This document shows positions 17,089 to 25,881 of a stretch of 64,000 nucleotides of DNA, in pieces. This DNA is from Limimaricola sp027213785 (GTDB lineage: Bacteria; Pseudomonadota; Alphaproteobacteria; Rhodobacterales; Rhodobacteraceae): NCBI RefSeq assembly GCF_050847355.1, contig NZ_CP193756.1:1-64000 (forward strand). The letters are read 5' to 3'. Position numbers and translations under genes: made by a program. The notes under the pieces are model-generated. The model was not told the origin of the DNA, did not search any database, and saw nothing but the letters and a program-made list of their open reading frames with translations. Every line of letters starts with the position of its first letter. The stretch's first letter is position 1.

Positions 17089-17745
17089 TCAGCGGGTGAT
17101 GGCGAGGCGCATGCGCGCCTCCAGCCTGCGCGCGGCCAGCGAGAGCGGCCAACACAGGACGAAATACAGGGCAGCCACCGTGCCGAAGACAAGAAAGGGC
17201 TGGAAGGTGGCGTTGTTGACGATCTGCCCGGCACGGGTCACCTCGGTGAAGCCGATGATCGAGGCCAGCGAGGTGCCCTTGATCAGTTGCACCAAGAAGC
17301 CCACGGTCGGCGCCGTCGCGACGCGCATCGCCTGCGGCAGCACCACGTGCCGCATCCGGTGGGGATAGGACAGCGCCAGCGCGGTCGCGGCCTCGGTCTG
17401 GCCGGACGGGACCGCCTCGATGCTGCCGCGCCAGATCTCGCCCAGATAGGCGCTGGCATGCAGCGTAAGCGCGGCGGCGGCAGCCACGAGCGGATCGATC
17501 GGCAGGCCGATCACCGCGAGGCCGAAATAGACCAGAAACAGTTGCATCAGCAGTGGCGTGCCCTGGAACAGCTGGATGAACCCGGCGGCGGCGCGGCGCA
17601 GCGGCGCGCGGCCCGAGGTCCGCGCCAGCGCGACAAGCAGCCCACCCAGAGCGCCGCCCAGGAAGGCCACGGCCGACAGGATCAGCGTCCAGCGGACGGC
17701 CAGCACGATGAACATCACGTCGGCGGAGGAAAATTCGCGGATCAT
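17089..17745 (-). CDS. Amino-acid-type ABC permease 1 (HisM/GlnP family)
   Basis: A 218-aa inner-membrane permease with about five membrane segments. RAAAGFIQLFQGTPLLMQLFL and the coupling-loop EAATALALSYPHRMRHVVLPQA are the standard family motifs. It is one base from the upstream permease and 19 bases from the binding protein. It probably pairs with the next permease. Confidence 0.9.
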   Translation of the reverse strand: MIREFSSADVMFIVLAVRWTLILSAVAFLGGALGGLLVALARTSGRAPLRRAAAGFIQLFQGTPLLMQLFLVYFGLAVIGLPIDPLVAAAAALTLHASAYLGEIWRGSIEAVPSGQTEAATALALSYPHRMRHVVLPQAMRVATAPTVGFLVQLIKGTSLASIIGFTEVTRAGQIVNNATFQPFLVFGTVAALYFVLCWPLSLAARRLEARMRLAITR

Positions 17746-17746
17746 C

Positions 17747-18415
17747 TCAGCGGCTCGCAGGATAGGTGAAGAACATGCGGCGGATGGTGGCGAACAGCGC
17801 CGAGAAGCCGAGCGCCAGCACGAAATACATTGCCGTCAGCACCAGGTAGATCTCGAAGCTGGCAAAGCTGCTCGCGTTCAGGTCGGCTCCGGCCGAGGCC
17901 AGGTCGTTGGCCGAGATCACCGACACCACGCTGGAGGTCAGCATCAGGTAGATGAATTGGCTGGTCAGCGCCGGGTAGATGTTGCGCAGCGCGGGCACCG
18001 CGACGACATGGCGGAAGATATTGTAGGGGCTCAGACCCAGAGCGCGTCCCGCCTCAATCTGACCCTTGGGGATCGACTCGATCCCGGCGCGGATGATCTC
18101 GGTGCCGTAGGCGCCGACGTTGATCACCAGCGCCACTAGGGCCGCGGTGTTTGGCGCCATGGCGATTCCCACGGCGGGCAGGCCGAAGAAGATGAAGAAG
18201 ATCTGGATCAGGAAGGGCGTGTTGCGGATCACCTCGACATAAGCGTCAACGAGCCAGCTCAGCGGCCGGACCCCCGAGGTCTTGGCTACCGCACCCAGAA
18301 GCGACACGACCAGCCCGATGACCATCGCCAGGAACGACAGCCTGACCGTCAGCCAAGCACCGTGCAGCAGCATGTCGATGTTGTCGAGCACAGGCCCGAA
18401 GTTGAACTGATACAT
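17747..18415 (-). CDS. Amino-acid-type ABC permease 2 (HisQ/GlnP family)
   Basis: A 222-aa permease, first transport gene of the leftward operon. VDAYVEVIRNTPFLIQIFF and EAGRALGLSPYNIFRHVVAVPA carry the family motifs. It starts 66 bases downstream of the LacI regulator stop, and a TTTAGA-N4-TCTAAA dyad lies in that gap, so it may have its own regulated promoter. Confidence 0.9.
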   Translation of the reverse strand: MYQFNFGPVLDNIDMLLHGAWLTVRLSFLAMVIGLVVSLLGAVAKTSGVRPLSWLVDAYVEVIRNTPFLIQIFFIFFGLPAVGIAMAPNTAALVALVINVGAYGTEIIRAGIESIPKGQIEAGRALGLSPYNIFRHVVAVPALRNIYPALTSQFIYLMLTSSVVSVISANDLASAGADLNASSFASFEIYLVLTAMYFVLALGFSALFATIRRMFFTYPASR

Positions 18416-18448
18416 CTGCCCTCCCCTGCGGATGCGCCGATCTTCCTT

Positions 18449-18464
18449 TTTAGAACGATCTAAA
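18449..18464. promoter_or_regulatory. Candidate operator before the sugar-acid operon
   Basis: TTTAGA-ACGA-TCTAAA is a 6+4+6 inverted repeat between the LacI-family regulator and the first permease. Length and position suit a LacI-family site, although the central four bases are not symmetric. Confidence 0.55.
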
Positions 18465-18481
18465 TTGCGGAAAGGATGCTG

Positions 18482-19489
18482 TCAATCGTTTTGCGGGCTG
18501 CTGCCACGCACCACCAGCCGGGGCGTAACGATGTCGCGTTGGGGCGGGGCGTCGGCATCGGTCAGCCGACGGGCCAACAGCCGCGCCGCGTTGCGCCCGA
18601 TCTGCGGCGCGTCCATGGCAACGCTTGTCAGCGGCGGGTAGGTCAGCTCGGCCAGCGGCAGGTCGTCCAGCCCGACCACCGCCAGATCACGACCGGGCTC
18701 GCAGCCTGCGCGCCGCAGGCCTGCCATTAACCCCGCGGCCAGCACGTCGTTGAAGCACAGCACCGCATCCGGTCGCCGGGGCAGGGCGAGGATTCGCGCT
18801 GCCGACTGCGCAGCCGCTTCCCAAGACAGGTCCGCCTCGATGATTCCCGCCCCGACGGCCCCGGTCTCGTCCAAGGCGCGCGCGAAGCCGTCCAGCCTCT
18901 CCTCGCGCGCCGAGGTACGCGCACCGACCGACAGGAAGGCCACTTGCCTGCGCCCTTGCTCGACCAGATGCTGCATCGCCAGCTTGACCGCCGAGACGTA
19001 GTCCGCACCCGCGAAATCGGTCGGCGCGCCGACCTCGCGCAATGCCTGCACCAGCGGCATCCCCCAGCCGGAGATCTGGCCGGGCAAATCGGGGGCCGTA
19101 TCGACGGCCGGGCACAGGATGACCCCGTCGACGCCGTGGCCGCGAAACCGCTGCAGGATCTCGTCTTGGCGCTGCGGATCGTCCTGGCTGTTGGCCAGCA
19201 GCACGACCCGGTCCGCCACCGCCATCACCTCCTCGACCCCTGACAGGAACTCGGTGAAGAAGGAGTTGACCAGGTTCGGCACGACGACACCGACCGTCTG
19301 ACTGGAATTGTTTCGTAGCCTTGCGGCGCCGATGTCGCGGACATAGTCCATCTCCACCATGATCCGCTCGATGCGCGCTCGGGTCTGGTCCGCAACCAAC
19401 GGCGATTTGCGAACGACCAGTGATACCGTCGCTCGCGAGACACCCGCAGCCTGTGCAATCTCCTCCAGTGTCACTCGTTTCTGCTGCAT
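18482..19489 (-). CDS. LacI-family regulator of the sugar-acid module
   Basis: A 335-aa repressor. The HTH reads VTLEEIAQAAGVSRATVSLVV and is followed by the hinge YVRDIGAARLRNNSS and an effector domain with VGVVVPNLVNSFFTEFL. ATG 19489 follows AGGAGGTG at ideal spacing; the frame is open further upstream without a good site. It is co-directional with the importer it precedes, so it may be transcribed with the operon or regulate the internal promoter at 18416-18481. Confidence 0.88.
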   Translation of the reverse strand: MQQKRVTLEEIAQAAGVSRATVSLVVRKSPLVADQTRARIERIMVEMDYVRDIGAARLRNNSSQTVGVVVPNLVNSFFTEFLSGVEEVMAVADRVVLLANSQDDPQRQDEILQRFRGHGVDGVILCPAVDTAPDLPGQISGWGMPLVQALREVGAPTDFAGADYVSAVKLAMQHLVEQGRRQVAFLSVGARTSAREERLDGFARALDETGAVGAGIIEADLSWEAAAQSAARILALPRRPDAVLCFNDVLAAGLMAGLRRAGCEPGRDLAVVGLDDLPLAELTYPPLTSVAMDAPQIGRNAARLLARRLTDADAPPQRDIVTPRLVVRGSSPQND

Positions 19490-20013
19490 TACACCTCCTG
19501 TTTGGCGAAGGTATGGGCAGGAGGCCCTGCACGCTGTCAAGTATCCGGGCAGGCGCCCCGCAAAGATGGTCATCCACGCTTCGCGTGTGTGACGCGGACC
19601 GGATGCGCTAGTTTCTTGTCCCCCGGGGGCATCTGAACAGCCGGAATTGCCATATAGGCTGCCTACATCCGACTCAGGTCACGAGGTTCCTGGCAGGCCC
19701 TAATACCCGTCACGCCGCGCCTGATCTTAATTTCATGTCCGATAATGGAAGATTATCGGACATGAGTAATGTCCACATAGTGCGGCGGTTGCGCTCGGCG
19801 CACGTCCGTACTTTCAGCTTCCGAGAGCTTTGTATCCGCTTGGCCCCCCTCTGCTGGCGACATCGCGGCGTCGCAATTGGCACGGCCCGGACCCACCAGT
19901 GCCCGGGGGCAGATAGTGCCCCGGCGAAGCTTTGCGTTGGCTCTGTCCCTCAGGATGCGGGTCCGCCGGGGGGCCGAAGTTATTGTTCGGCGATAGTTCT
20001 TGAACCTGACCGC
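19490..20013. other. Gene-free stretch with recombinase-like site 3
   Basis: No convincing gene is present; a 94-codon frame at 19735-20019 begins inside the palindrome and resembles nothing. The notable element is the inverted repeat at 19733-19765, described separately. A small CACGC/GCGTG hairpin lies near 19577-19588. Confidence 0.6.
19733..19765. other. Putative tyrosine-recombinase core site 3 (perfect 14-bp arms)
   Basis: TCATGTCCGATAAT (19733-19746), spacer GGAAG, then the exact complement ATTATCGGACATGA (19752-19765). The inner arms TCCGATAA / TTATCGGA are the same as in sites 1 and 2. The site lies upstream of the sugar-acid module and before the AroE/GMC block. An operator for an unknown regulator is the main alternative. 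Confidence 0.5.
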
Positions 20014-20865
20014 CTATAGGCCAAGATCCCGAAGCGCCCGCCGCATGACACCGGCATCGGCATCGATGCCGGTCCAGTGTTTCAGGCCGATCACCCCCTG
20101 ACCGACGAGCATGCCCAGACCGTCCGCGGTCTTGCAGCCGCGCGCCTGCGCCGCCCTCAAGAGTTTCGTCAGCGGCGGGTTGTGGATGCCGTCGGCCACG
20201 ACCATGTCCGGCGTCAGGCTGTCGTGATCGATGTCCGGCGTGGCATCGACGTCGGGGTAGAGACCAACCGACGTGGCGTTGACGACAAGCCTGGTGCTCT
20301 GCGGGACTCGGAAGCTGCCCTCCCAGGGCCGGTACTCCGCCGAGGCGGGGGTCCGGTCGTCGATCAGTCGAGCCACGGCCTCGCCGCGGGCGGGGCTGCG
20401 GTTGACCACAGTGATGTGGGAGACGCCCGCCAGTGCCATCTCGACCGCGACGGCCCGGGCCGCGCCGCCGGCGCCGAACAGCACCGCGCGCTGGCCCGAC
20501 GGCTCGGTCACCTCGGACAACGCCCGGACAAATCCCTTGCCGTCGGTATTCTCGCCGATCAGCCGCCCGTCCTCGTGCCGCACGACTGTGTTCACCGCCC
20601 CGATGATCTCCGCTGAGCGGCCCAGACCCTCCAGGTACTCGATGACCGTCACCTTGTGCGGGATCGAGCAGTTGAAGCCGCGCCAGCCCATTGCCCGCGC
20701 CCCTCGGACCGCGTCGCCGAGGTCCTGAGGTGCGACTTCGCAGTTGATGTAGCGCCAGTTCAGCCCGTGATGGCGGAATGCGGCCTCGATCATCGCAACG
20801 GTAGGGTTCTCGCCCGCGGGCATGGCGAAGGACCCGACCAATGGTTGCAGGAAATCATGCGGCAT
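20014..20865 (-). CDS. Shikimate/quinate dehydrogenase family protein (AroE-like)
   Basis: A 283-aa NAD(P)-dependent dehydrogenase. The catalytic lysine is in CSIPHKV, the aspartate in GENTDGKGF, the Rossmann motif is LFGAGGAARA, and NATSVGLYP and GLGMLVGQG are AroE hallmarks. The N-terminal substrate loop reads QPLVGSFAMPAGENPTVAM, unlike the SxSxSP loop of housekeeping AroE, so a catabolic substrate such as quinate or another polyol is likely. It is 15 bases downstream of a GMC oxidoreductase in a leftward operon. Confidence 0.83.
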   Translation of the reverse strand: MPHDFLQPLVGSFAMPAGENPTVAMIEAAFRHHGLNWRYINCEVAPQDLGDAVRGARAMGWRGFNCSIPHKVTVIEYLEGLGRSAEIIGAVNTVVRHEDGRLIGENTDGKGFVRALSEVTEPSGQRAVLFGAGGAARAVAVEMALAGVSHITVVNRSPARGEAVARLIDDRTPASAEYRPWEGSFRVPQSTRLVVNATSVGLYPDVDATPDIDHDSLTPDMVVADGIHNPPLTKLLRAAQARGCKTADGLGMLVGQGVIGLKHWTGIDADAGVMRRALRDLGL

Positions 20866-20880
20866 GGGGGTGTCTCCGTG

Positions 20881-22413
20881 TCAGGCGGCCGTGGTGGCGG
20901 CAAAGGTCGAGGAAAGATGCGCACCGACCCGCAGCGCCTGGGCGGCCACGGTCAGCGCGGGATTTACGGCGGCCGAGGACGGGAAGCAGCCGGCATCGAC
21001 GACGTAGAGGTTCGGATGATCATGCGCCCGGCAGAACGGGTCGAGCGCCGAGCTGGCGGGGTCGGTGCCCATCCGGACAGTGCCGCATTGATGCGACGGC
21101 GCCTCGATGCCGAAGCTGTGGCGCAGCACGAGGGGAAAGCCGATCCGGCGCAGCAGCTCGCGGGCGTGGCGCACGAACCGGTCATGCGCCTTGCGGTCGG
21201 CCGGGTGCCAGATCACCTCCGGCGTGCCGTCGGGCAGCAGCCGCACTCGGCTCGACGCCCGCGGCGGGTCTTCGGACATCACCAGCCAGTCGACGCTGTG
21301 GCGGCCCAGCCAGTCGGCCGCGGCGCGCGGCGTGCGCGGATAGGCAGCGCGGATCATCGGCCCCTTGATGTTGCCCAGCATCTGAATGTTGCCGCGCGCC
21401 AGCGGATCGCCCTCGATGCCGTGGTAGAAGTCGTTCACCGACAGGGTCTTGGGAAACTTCGTGTCATTGACCGTCCACGGCAGCACGCCCATCAGCCCGG
21501 TCAGGTGGTGGTTCATCAGGTAGCGCCCGACCACGCCCGAGCGGTTGGCCAGCCCGTCGGGGCAGCGCGCGCTGGCCGAGCGCAAGAGGATCAGCGCCGA
21601 ATTGATCGCGCCGGCGCTGAGCACGAAGAGCGGGGCCTCGATCCGGCTGGGAGCACCGTGGTCCGTGATCTCGGCGGCGACGATCCTGCGCCCCTCGGCG
21701 TCGTGGATCAGCCGGGTCACCCTGACCTCGGTGCGGATCTCGACATTGGCGCGGCCGCGCAGCCGGCCCAAGAGCCGGGTTTCGGCATCCCCCTTGGCGC
21801 CGAAGCGGCAGCCGAACGCATCGCAGGTGCCGCAGCGCCGGCAGGCGCCGCCGGGGCCGTAATCGATCGCGGACGGCATGGGGAACGGCGTCAATCCGGC
21901 CCGCTCCAGCCTTTCGGTCATGCGCCGGATCAGCGGTTCGTGCGGCACCGGCGCGTGCTCGTAGCCGCTGCTGCGGGGCGGCTCGGTCGGATCGGCCCCG
22001 GCCAGACCGCGGACGCCGAACAGCCGCTCGGCCTCGGCGTAATGCGGCTCGAGGTCGGAATAGCTGATAGGCCAGGCCGGGGAGGCCGCGTCCTCATGCG
22101 ACACCTCGTCGAAATCGCTCTCGCGAAAGCGGAACATGGCGGTGCCGTAGAACTTGGTGTGCCCGCCCAGGAAGTAATACTGCCCGGGGCGATAACGTCG
22201 GCCGGAACCGTCCTGCCATTCCTCGGTGGTGCGATAGCGGTTTTGTACGAAAACGGCTTCGGCGTCGTTCAGGGCGGGTTCGTTCGGTAACGGCCCGCCG
22301 CGTTCGAGGATCAGCACCCGCAGCCCCGCCTCGGCCAGCTTCAGCGCCACGGATCCGCCGCCGACGCCGCTGCCGATCACCACGACATCGGGATTTTTCA
22401 TCCGGCCCGGCAT
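20881..22413 (-). CDS. GMC-family FAD oxidoreductase
   Basis: A 510-aa FAD enzyme. The dinucleotide motif VVVIGSGVGGGSVALKLAEAG begins near residue 9 with its acidic end at LILERGG; the middle part carries cysteines in GGACRRCGTCDAFGC, and the C-terminal part has SHQCGTVRMG and VVDAGCFPSSAAVNPALTV, where the active-site His/Asn of GMC enzymes lie. It resembles gluconate/sorbosone-type dehydrogenases more than choline oxidase. ATG 22413 has GAGGGG about 10 bases upstream; ATG 22401 is an alternative. The operon with an AroE-like enzyme suggests stepwise oxidation of a polyol or cyclitol. Confidence 0.87.
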   Translation of the reverse strand: MPGRMKNPDVVVIGSGVGGGSVALKLAEAGLRVLILERGGPLPNEPALNDAEAVFVQNRYRTTEEWQDGSGRRYRPGQYYFLGGHTKFYGTAMFRFRESDFDEVSHEDAASPAWPISYSDLEPHYAEAERLFGVRGLAGADPTEPPRSSGYEHAPVPHEPLIRRMTERLERAGLTPFPMPSAIDYGPGGACRRCGTCDAFGCRFGAKGDAETRLLGRLRGRANVEIRTEVRVTRLIHDAEGRRIVAAEITDHGAPSRIEAPLFVLSAGAINSALILLRSASARCPDGLANRSGVVGRYLMNHHLTGLMGVLPWTVNDTKFPKTLSVNDFYHGIEGDPLARGNIQMLGNIKGPMIRAAYPRTPRAAADWLGRHSVDWLVMSEDPPRASSRVRLLPDGTPEVIWHPADRKAHDRFVRHARELLRRIGFPLVLRHSFGIEAPSHQCGTVRMGTDPASSALDPFCRAHDHPNLYVVDAGCFPSSAAVNPALTVAAQALRVGAHLSSTFAATTAA

Positions 22414-22527
22414 GTCCGACACCCCTCGCTCCCATTGCAATGGCCAGATTACCGGGCCGCCCGGAACCGCACCATTCCCGACTCCGGCAGCTTCTTGTAG
22501 GATCACCGCATAATCGAGGAGGGCATC

Positions 22528-23451
22528 ATGCGGCCGTGGTTCGAAAAAGTGACGATTCCGGAGGGCCAGTCCTGCCTGGTCTACGACCGGCGGCTGCCGG
22601 AGTTCGCCTTCAACTGGCATCACCACCCGGAATACGAGCTGACGCTGACCCTCGGCGGGCACGGCACGCGCTTCGTGGGCGGCGACGTGGCGCCCTATGC
22701 CGATGGCGACCTGGCGCTGATCGGTCCCGATCTGCCGCATGCCTGGCAGTCGCATCACCTGGCCGAGGGCGCCACGGAACACCGCGCCATCATCTGCTGG
22801 TTCACCGTCGACTGGGCGCGCGGCCTGCTCGCGCTGATGCCCGAGCTCGGCGCCATCGGTGCACTGCTGGGCGAGGCCTCGCAGGGCGTGCATTTCGGCC
22901 CGGCGACGGCAGCGGCGCTGCGGAGCCGGATGCTCCGGCTCTGTGACCGGCCGCAGGCCGAGCGCGCGCTTGAACTGACCGGCCTACTGCTAAATCTCGC
23001 CGCCGCCGCCGCCGCCGCCCCCGACCGCCGCACGCTTTCGCCGGGTGCCATGGACGCGGCCGAGATGTCCCGCGACCGCCGCCGGATGGAGCGGGTGCTG
23101 GCCGATCTCCATGCGCGCTTCGACCAGCCGATCCGCCTCGCGCCGCTCTGCGAGACCGCACATCTGTCCGAAAGCCAGCTTCAGCGCATCTTCAAGCGCA
23201 GCACCGGGCTGTCGATTAGCGAATACGTCACCCGCCTGCGGGTCGGTCGGGCCTCGGCGCTGCTCAACCGCACCGACCTGCCGATGACCTCCATCGCCGA
23301 GAGATGCGGCTTTCACGACGCCGCCCACTTCGCGCGGACATTCCGCGCCACCACCGGGCGCACGCCGACCAGCTATCGCCGGGAGTTCCATGCCCCGGGG
23401 CCAGCAATTCCAACTGGGGCGTTTCCGATGCAGCGCGGAACGGCCGGGTGA
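22528..23451 (+). CDS. AraC-family regulator, divergent from GMC/AroE operon
   Basis: A 307-aa regulator. The N-terminal cupin sensor has NWHHHPEYELTLTLGGHG; the C-terminal double HTH runs from about residue 190, with LCETAHLSESQLQRIFKRS and MTSIAERCGFHDAAHFARTF. An alanine run (LAAAAAAAP) links the halves. GGAGG precedes ATG 22528. The 114-bp divergent spacing to the GMC gene makes that operon its likely target. Confidence 0.88.
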   Translation: MRPWFEKVTIPEGQSCLVYDRRLPEFAFNWHHHPEYELTLTLGGHGTRFVGGDVAPYADGDLALIGPDLPHAWQSHHLAEGATEHRAIICWFTVDWARGLLALMPELGAIGALLGEASQGVHFGPATAAALRSRMLRLCDRPQAERALELTGLLLNLAAAAAAAPDRRTLSPGAMDAAEMSRDRRRMERVLADLHARFDQPIRLAPLCETAHLSESQLQRIFKRSTGLSISEYVTRLRVGRASALLNRTDLPMTSIAERCGFHDAAHFARTFRATTGRTPTSYRREFHAPGPAIPTGAFPMQRGTAG

Positions 23452-23967
23452 GGGGCTGCCTCGGAACTAAAAGGCCCCTTGGTTCATGGGCGTGTTCTTC
23501 GCCAATCTAGAGACAAAGAGGCAATTGCTGAGCAGCAACAGATTCAACGACGAGTTCAAGCAGGACGCAGTCGTGCAGCTCACTGAGCGGAAATACTTAC
23601 GATCGGGAATGCTTAGATGACCTTTATGCCGTCCGCAGCCAGCTTACCCTCCCATTACAGCCGATTTTCTTATCGTCGAGCATCGTGCGTCAGGCAGTAG
23701 CTATATTTGCTGATTGCCAGCACGGCTACTGGTTTCGCGCTGGCAGCGACCACCCCACTCGGAAGTATGGCCAGTCATGTTGGGCGGTGGTGGAAGGCCC
23801 AGGTTGCCACGGATGTACGCAGCCGAGTTCGCCTCGAACTGCCGGGGGGACGGGCCTTTGCTACCACATCTTCGTCGGTTTTGGGGTGTCACGGCCCGAT
23901 CAGCTTTCCCGTCACGCAGGATCGAATAGCGCGGTCGGTGCATCTGGGCGGTCCGCAACGCCATTCG
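23452..23967. other. Intergenic debris with an IS3 orfA scrap
   Basis: No intact gene. Positions 23534-23597 on the plus strand encode SNRFNDEFKQDAVVQLTER, which matches the start of IS3-family OrfA proteins; the frame is lost soon after. The remainder shows nothing I recognise. Confidence 0.55.
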
Positions 23968-24762
23968 TCACGCGGCCTCGAACTCGTCTTCTGGTTCCTT
24001 CGCGCCCGTCATATAAGCAACGGCGTCGGACATCGAATGCTTCTTTGGGTCGATGACGCAAAGCCGCTGGCCCAGGCGATGCACGTGGATCCGGTCCGCC
24101 AGTTCGAACACGTGCGGCATGTTGTGCGAGATCAGGATGATCGGAATGCCGCGCGACTTCACGTCGAGGATCAACTCCAGCACCCGCCGGCTCTCCTTGA
24201 CGCCAAGCGCGGCGGTGGGTTCGTCGAGGATGATCACCTTGGAGCCGAAGGCCGCCGCGCGCGCCACCGCCACGCCCTGCCGTTGCCCGCCCGACAGCGT
24301 CTCGACCGCCTGGTTGATGTTCTGGATCGTCATCAGCCCGAGGTCGTTCAGCTTCTGGCGGGCGAACTTCTCCATCGCCGGGCGATCGAGCTGGCGCAGC
24401 CACTTGCCCCGGAATCCCGGTTTGCGCAGCTCGCGCCCCATGAACATGTTGTCGGCGATCGACAGGGCGGGCGACATCGCCAGCTGCTGGTAGACCGTCT
24501 CGATGCCGGCATGGCGCGCATCGTTTGGCGAGTGGAAATGAACCTGCCGGCCTTCCAGCGTGACCTCGCCCTCGTCGGGCTGTACCGCGCCCGAAAGCGC
24601 CTTGATCAGCGTCGATTTGCCGGCGCCGTTATCGCCGATCACCGCGAGGATCTCGCCCGGGTAGAGGTCGAAGTCGCAGTGATCGAGGGCGACCACCTTG
24701 CCGTAACGCTTGACGAGGTTTCGGCCCTTGAGGATGGGTTCGCGTTTCTGTTCGATGCTCAT
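23968..24762 (-). CDS. frcA: Fructose-type ABC importer ATPase FrcA
   Basis: A 264-aa single-domain sugar ATPase, as in FrcA (not the double RbsA type). Walker A GDNGAGKST is near residue 41, the signature is LSGGQRQGVAVARAA and Walker B is VIILDEPTAALGV. RQVHFHSPNDARHAGIETVYQQLA is characteristic. ATG 24762 overlaps the permease stop by ATGA. It is the last gene of frcBCA, transcribed leftward; an frcK partner is not next to it. Confidence 0.9.
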   Translation of the reverse strand: MSIEQKREPILKGRNLVKRYGKVVALDHCDFDLYPGEILAVIGDNGAGKSTLIKALSGAVQPDEGEVTLEGRQVHFHSPNDARHAGIETVYQQLAMSPALSIADNMFMGRELRKPGFRGKWLRQLDRPAMEKFARQKLNDLGLMTIQNINQAVETLSGGQRQGVAVARAAAFGSKVIILDEPTAALGVKESRRVLELILDVKSRGIPIILISHNMPHVFELADRIHVHRLGQRLCVIDPKKHSMSDAVAYMTGAKEPEDEFEAA

Positions 24763-25823
24763 GCCGACACCTTCCTGATCCATTGGTCCACGGCCACGGC
24801 GGCGATGATCAGCACGCCGATGAAGAAATAGGTCCACTGCGCGTCGGCCCCGAGCAGGCGCAGCCCGAGCGAGAACACGCCCACGATCAGCGCGCCGAAC
24901 AGCGAACCCATGATCGAGCCGCGTCCCCCGAAGAGCGAGATGCCCCCGATCACCACGGCGGTGATGCTCTCGATGTTGGCATCGTAGCCGGACGTGGGCG
25001 AGACCGAACCGATGCGCCCGATCAGGGCCCAGCCGGCGAAGGCGCAGATCAGCCCCGACAGCATGTAGACCGAGATCAGCGTGCGCTTGACGTTGACGCC
25101 CGAAAGCTGCGCCGCCTCGGCGTCGTCGCCCACCGCATAGACGTGCCGTCCCCAGGCGGTGTGGCGCAGCACCCAGCCCAGCAACACGATCAGCGCGATC
25201 ATGAACACCACGCCGACGGTAAAGACCGCGCCGCCGATCTCGAACTTGGCGCCGAAAAACTGCAAGATCGGTGCCTCGGCCTCGATCTCTTGCGCGCGGA
25301 TCGTCTCGTTGGCCGAATAGAGGTAGTTGGTGGCGAGGAAGATCTGCCAGCTGCCCAGCGTCACGATGAAGGGCGGCAGCCGCATCACCGAAACGAGCCA
25401 GCCGTTGAGGAAGCCGCAGGCCGTGCCAACGGCAAGGCCGCAGGCGACGGCGACGGGGGCGGGGATGCCGTAGCGAAAGGTGAACTGGCCCATCACCACC
25501 GAACTCAGCACCATGATCGCGCCGACCGACAGGTCGATGCCCGCGGTCAGGATCACGAGGCTCTGCGCGGCGGCGACGATGCCGACGATCTGCACCTGCT
25601 GCAGGATCAGCGTCAGCGCGAAGGGCGAGAAGAAACGCGAGCCCAGCAGCAGCCCGAAGACGATGATCGAGACCAGCAGCACGATCAGCGGCACCAGCGC
25701 CGGCGTGACGTGCAGCAGGTGCTGAATGCGGTGCAGCGGACTTCTACGGTGATCCTGAAACTCTGCCACCGTCTCGGCGCGTTTCTCGCGCACCGAGGTT
25801 TCGTAGTGATCGCTATCTGTCAT
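24759..25823 (-). CDS. frcC: Fructose-type ABC importer permease FrcC
   Basis: A 354-aa inner-membrane permease of the RbsC family with a hydrophilic N-terminal extension of about 40 residues. VILTAGIDLSVGAIMVLSSV and VIGGISLFGGRGSIMGSL are family hallmarks, and YDANIESITAVVIGG lies in the usual place. It is separated from frcB by 139 bp holding two strong hairpins, then overlaps frcA. Confidence 0.9.
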   Translation of the reverse strand: MTDSDHYETSVREKRAETVAEFQDHRRSPLHRIQHLLHVTPALVPLIVLLVSIIVFGLLLGSRFFSPFALTLILQQVQIVGIVAAAQSLVILTAGIDLSVGAIMVLSSVVMGQFTFRYGIPAPVAVACGLAVGTACGFLNGWLVSVMRLPPFIVTLGSWQIFLATNYLYSANETIRAQEIEAEAPILQFFGAKFEIGGAVFTVGVVFMIALIVLLGWVLRHTAWGRHVYAVGDDAEAAQLSGVNVKRTLISVYMLSGLICAFAGWALIGRIGSVSPTSGYDANIESITAVVIGGISLFGGRGSIMGSLFGALIVGVFSLGLRLLGADAQWTYFFIGVLIIAAVAVDQWIRKVSA

Positions 25824-25881
25824 GGCGCGCCCCTCCCGTGGCGTGTGGCAGGGCGCGCCCCTTCGCGCGGCCCCTCGTCAT

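Noticed and set aside
19733..19765. Reading site 3 as a Tn3-type res subsite for the serine recombinase at 30.7 kb.
   Set aside because: The half-site TGTCCGATAAT does resemble resolvase half-sites, but only single subsites are present, none lies near the serine recombinase, and the repeated sites are linked to the tyrosine recombinase. Kept as an alternative, not as the call.
20656..22290. A 544-codon plus-strand frame opposite the GMC oxidoreductase, and a similar one at 24783-26033 opposite frcC.
   Set aside because: The opposite strand holds family motifs in the correct order; these frames show only biased composition.
23701..23964. An 87-codon minus-strand frame next to the IS3 scrap.
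   Set aside because: No similarity to a transposase or other family that I can recognise; probably chance.
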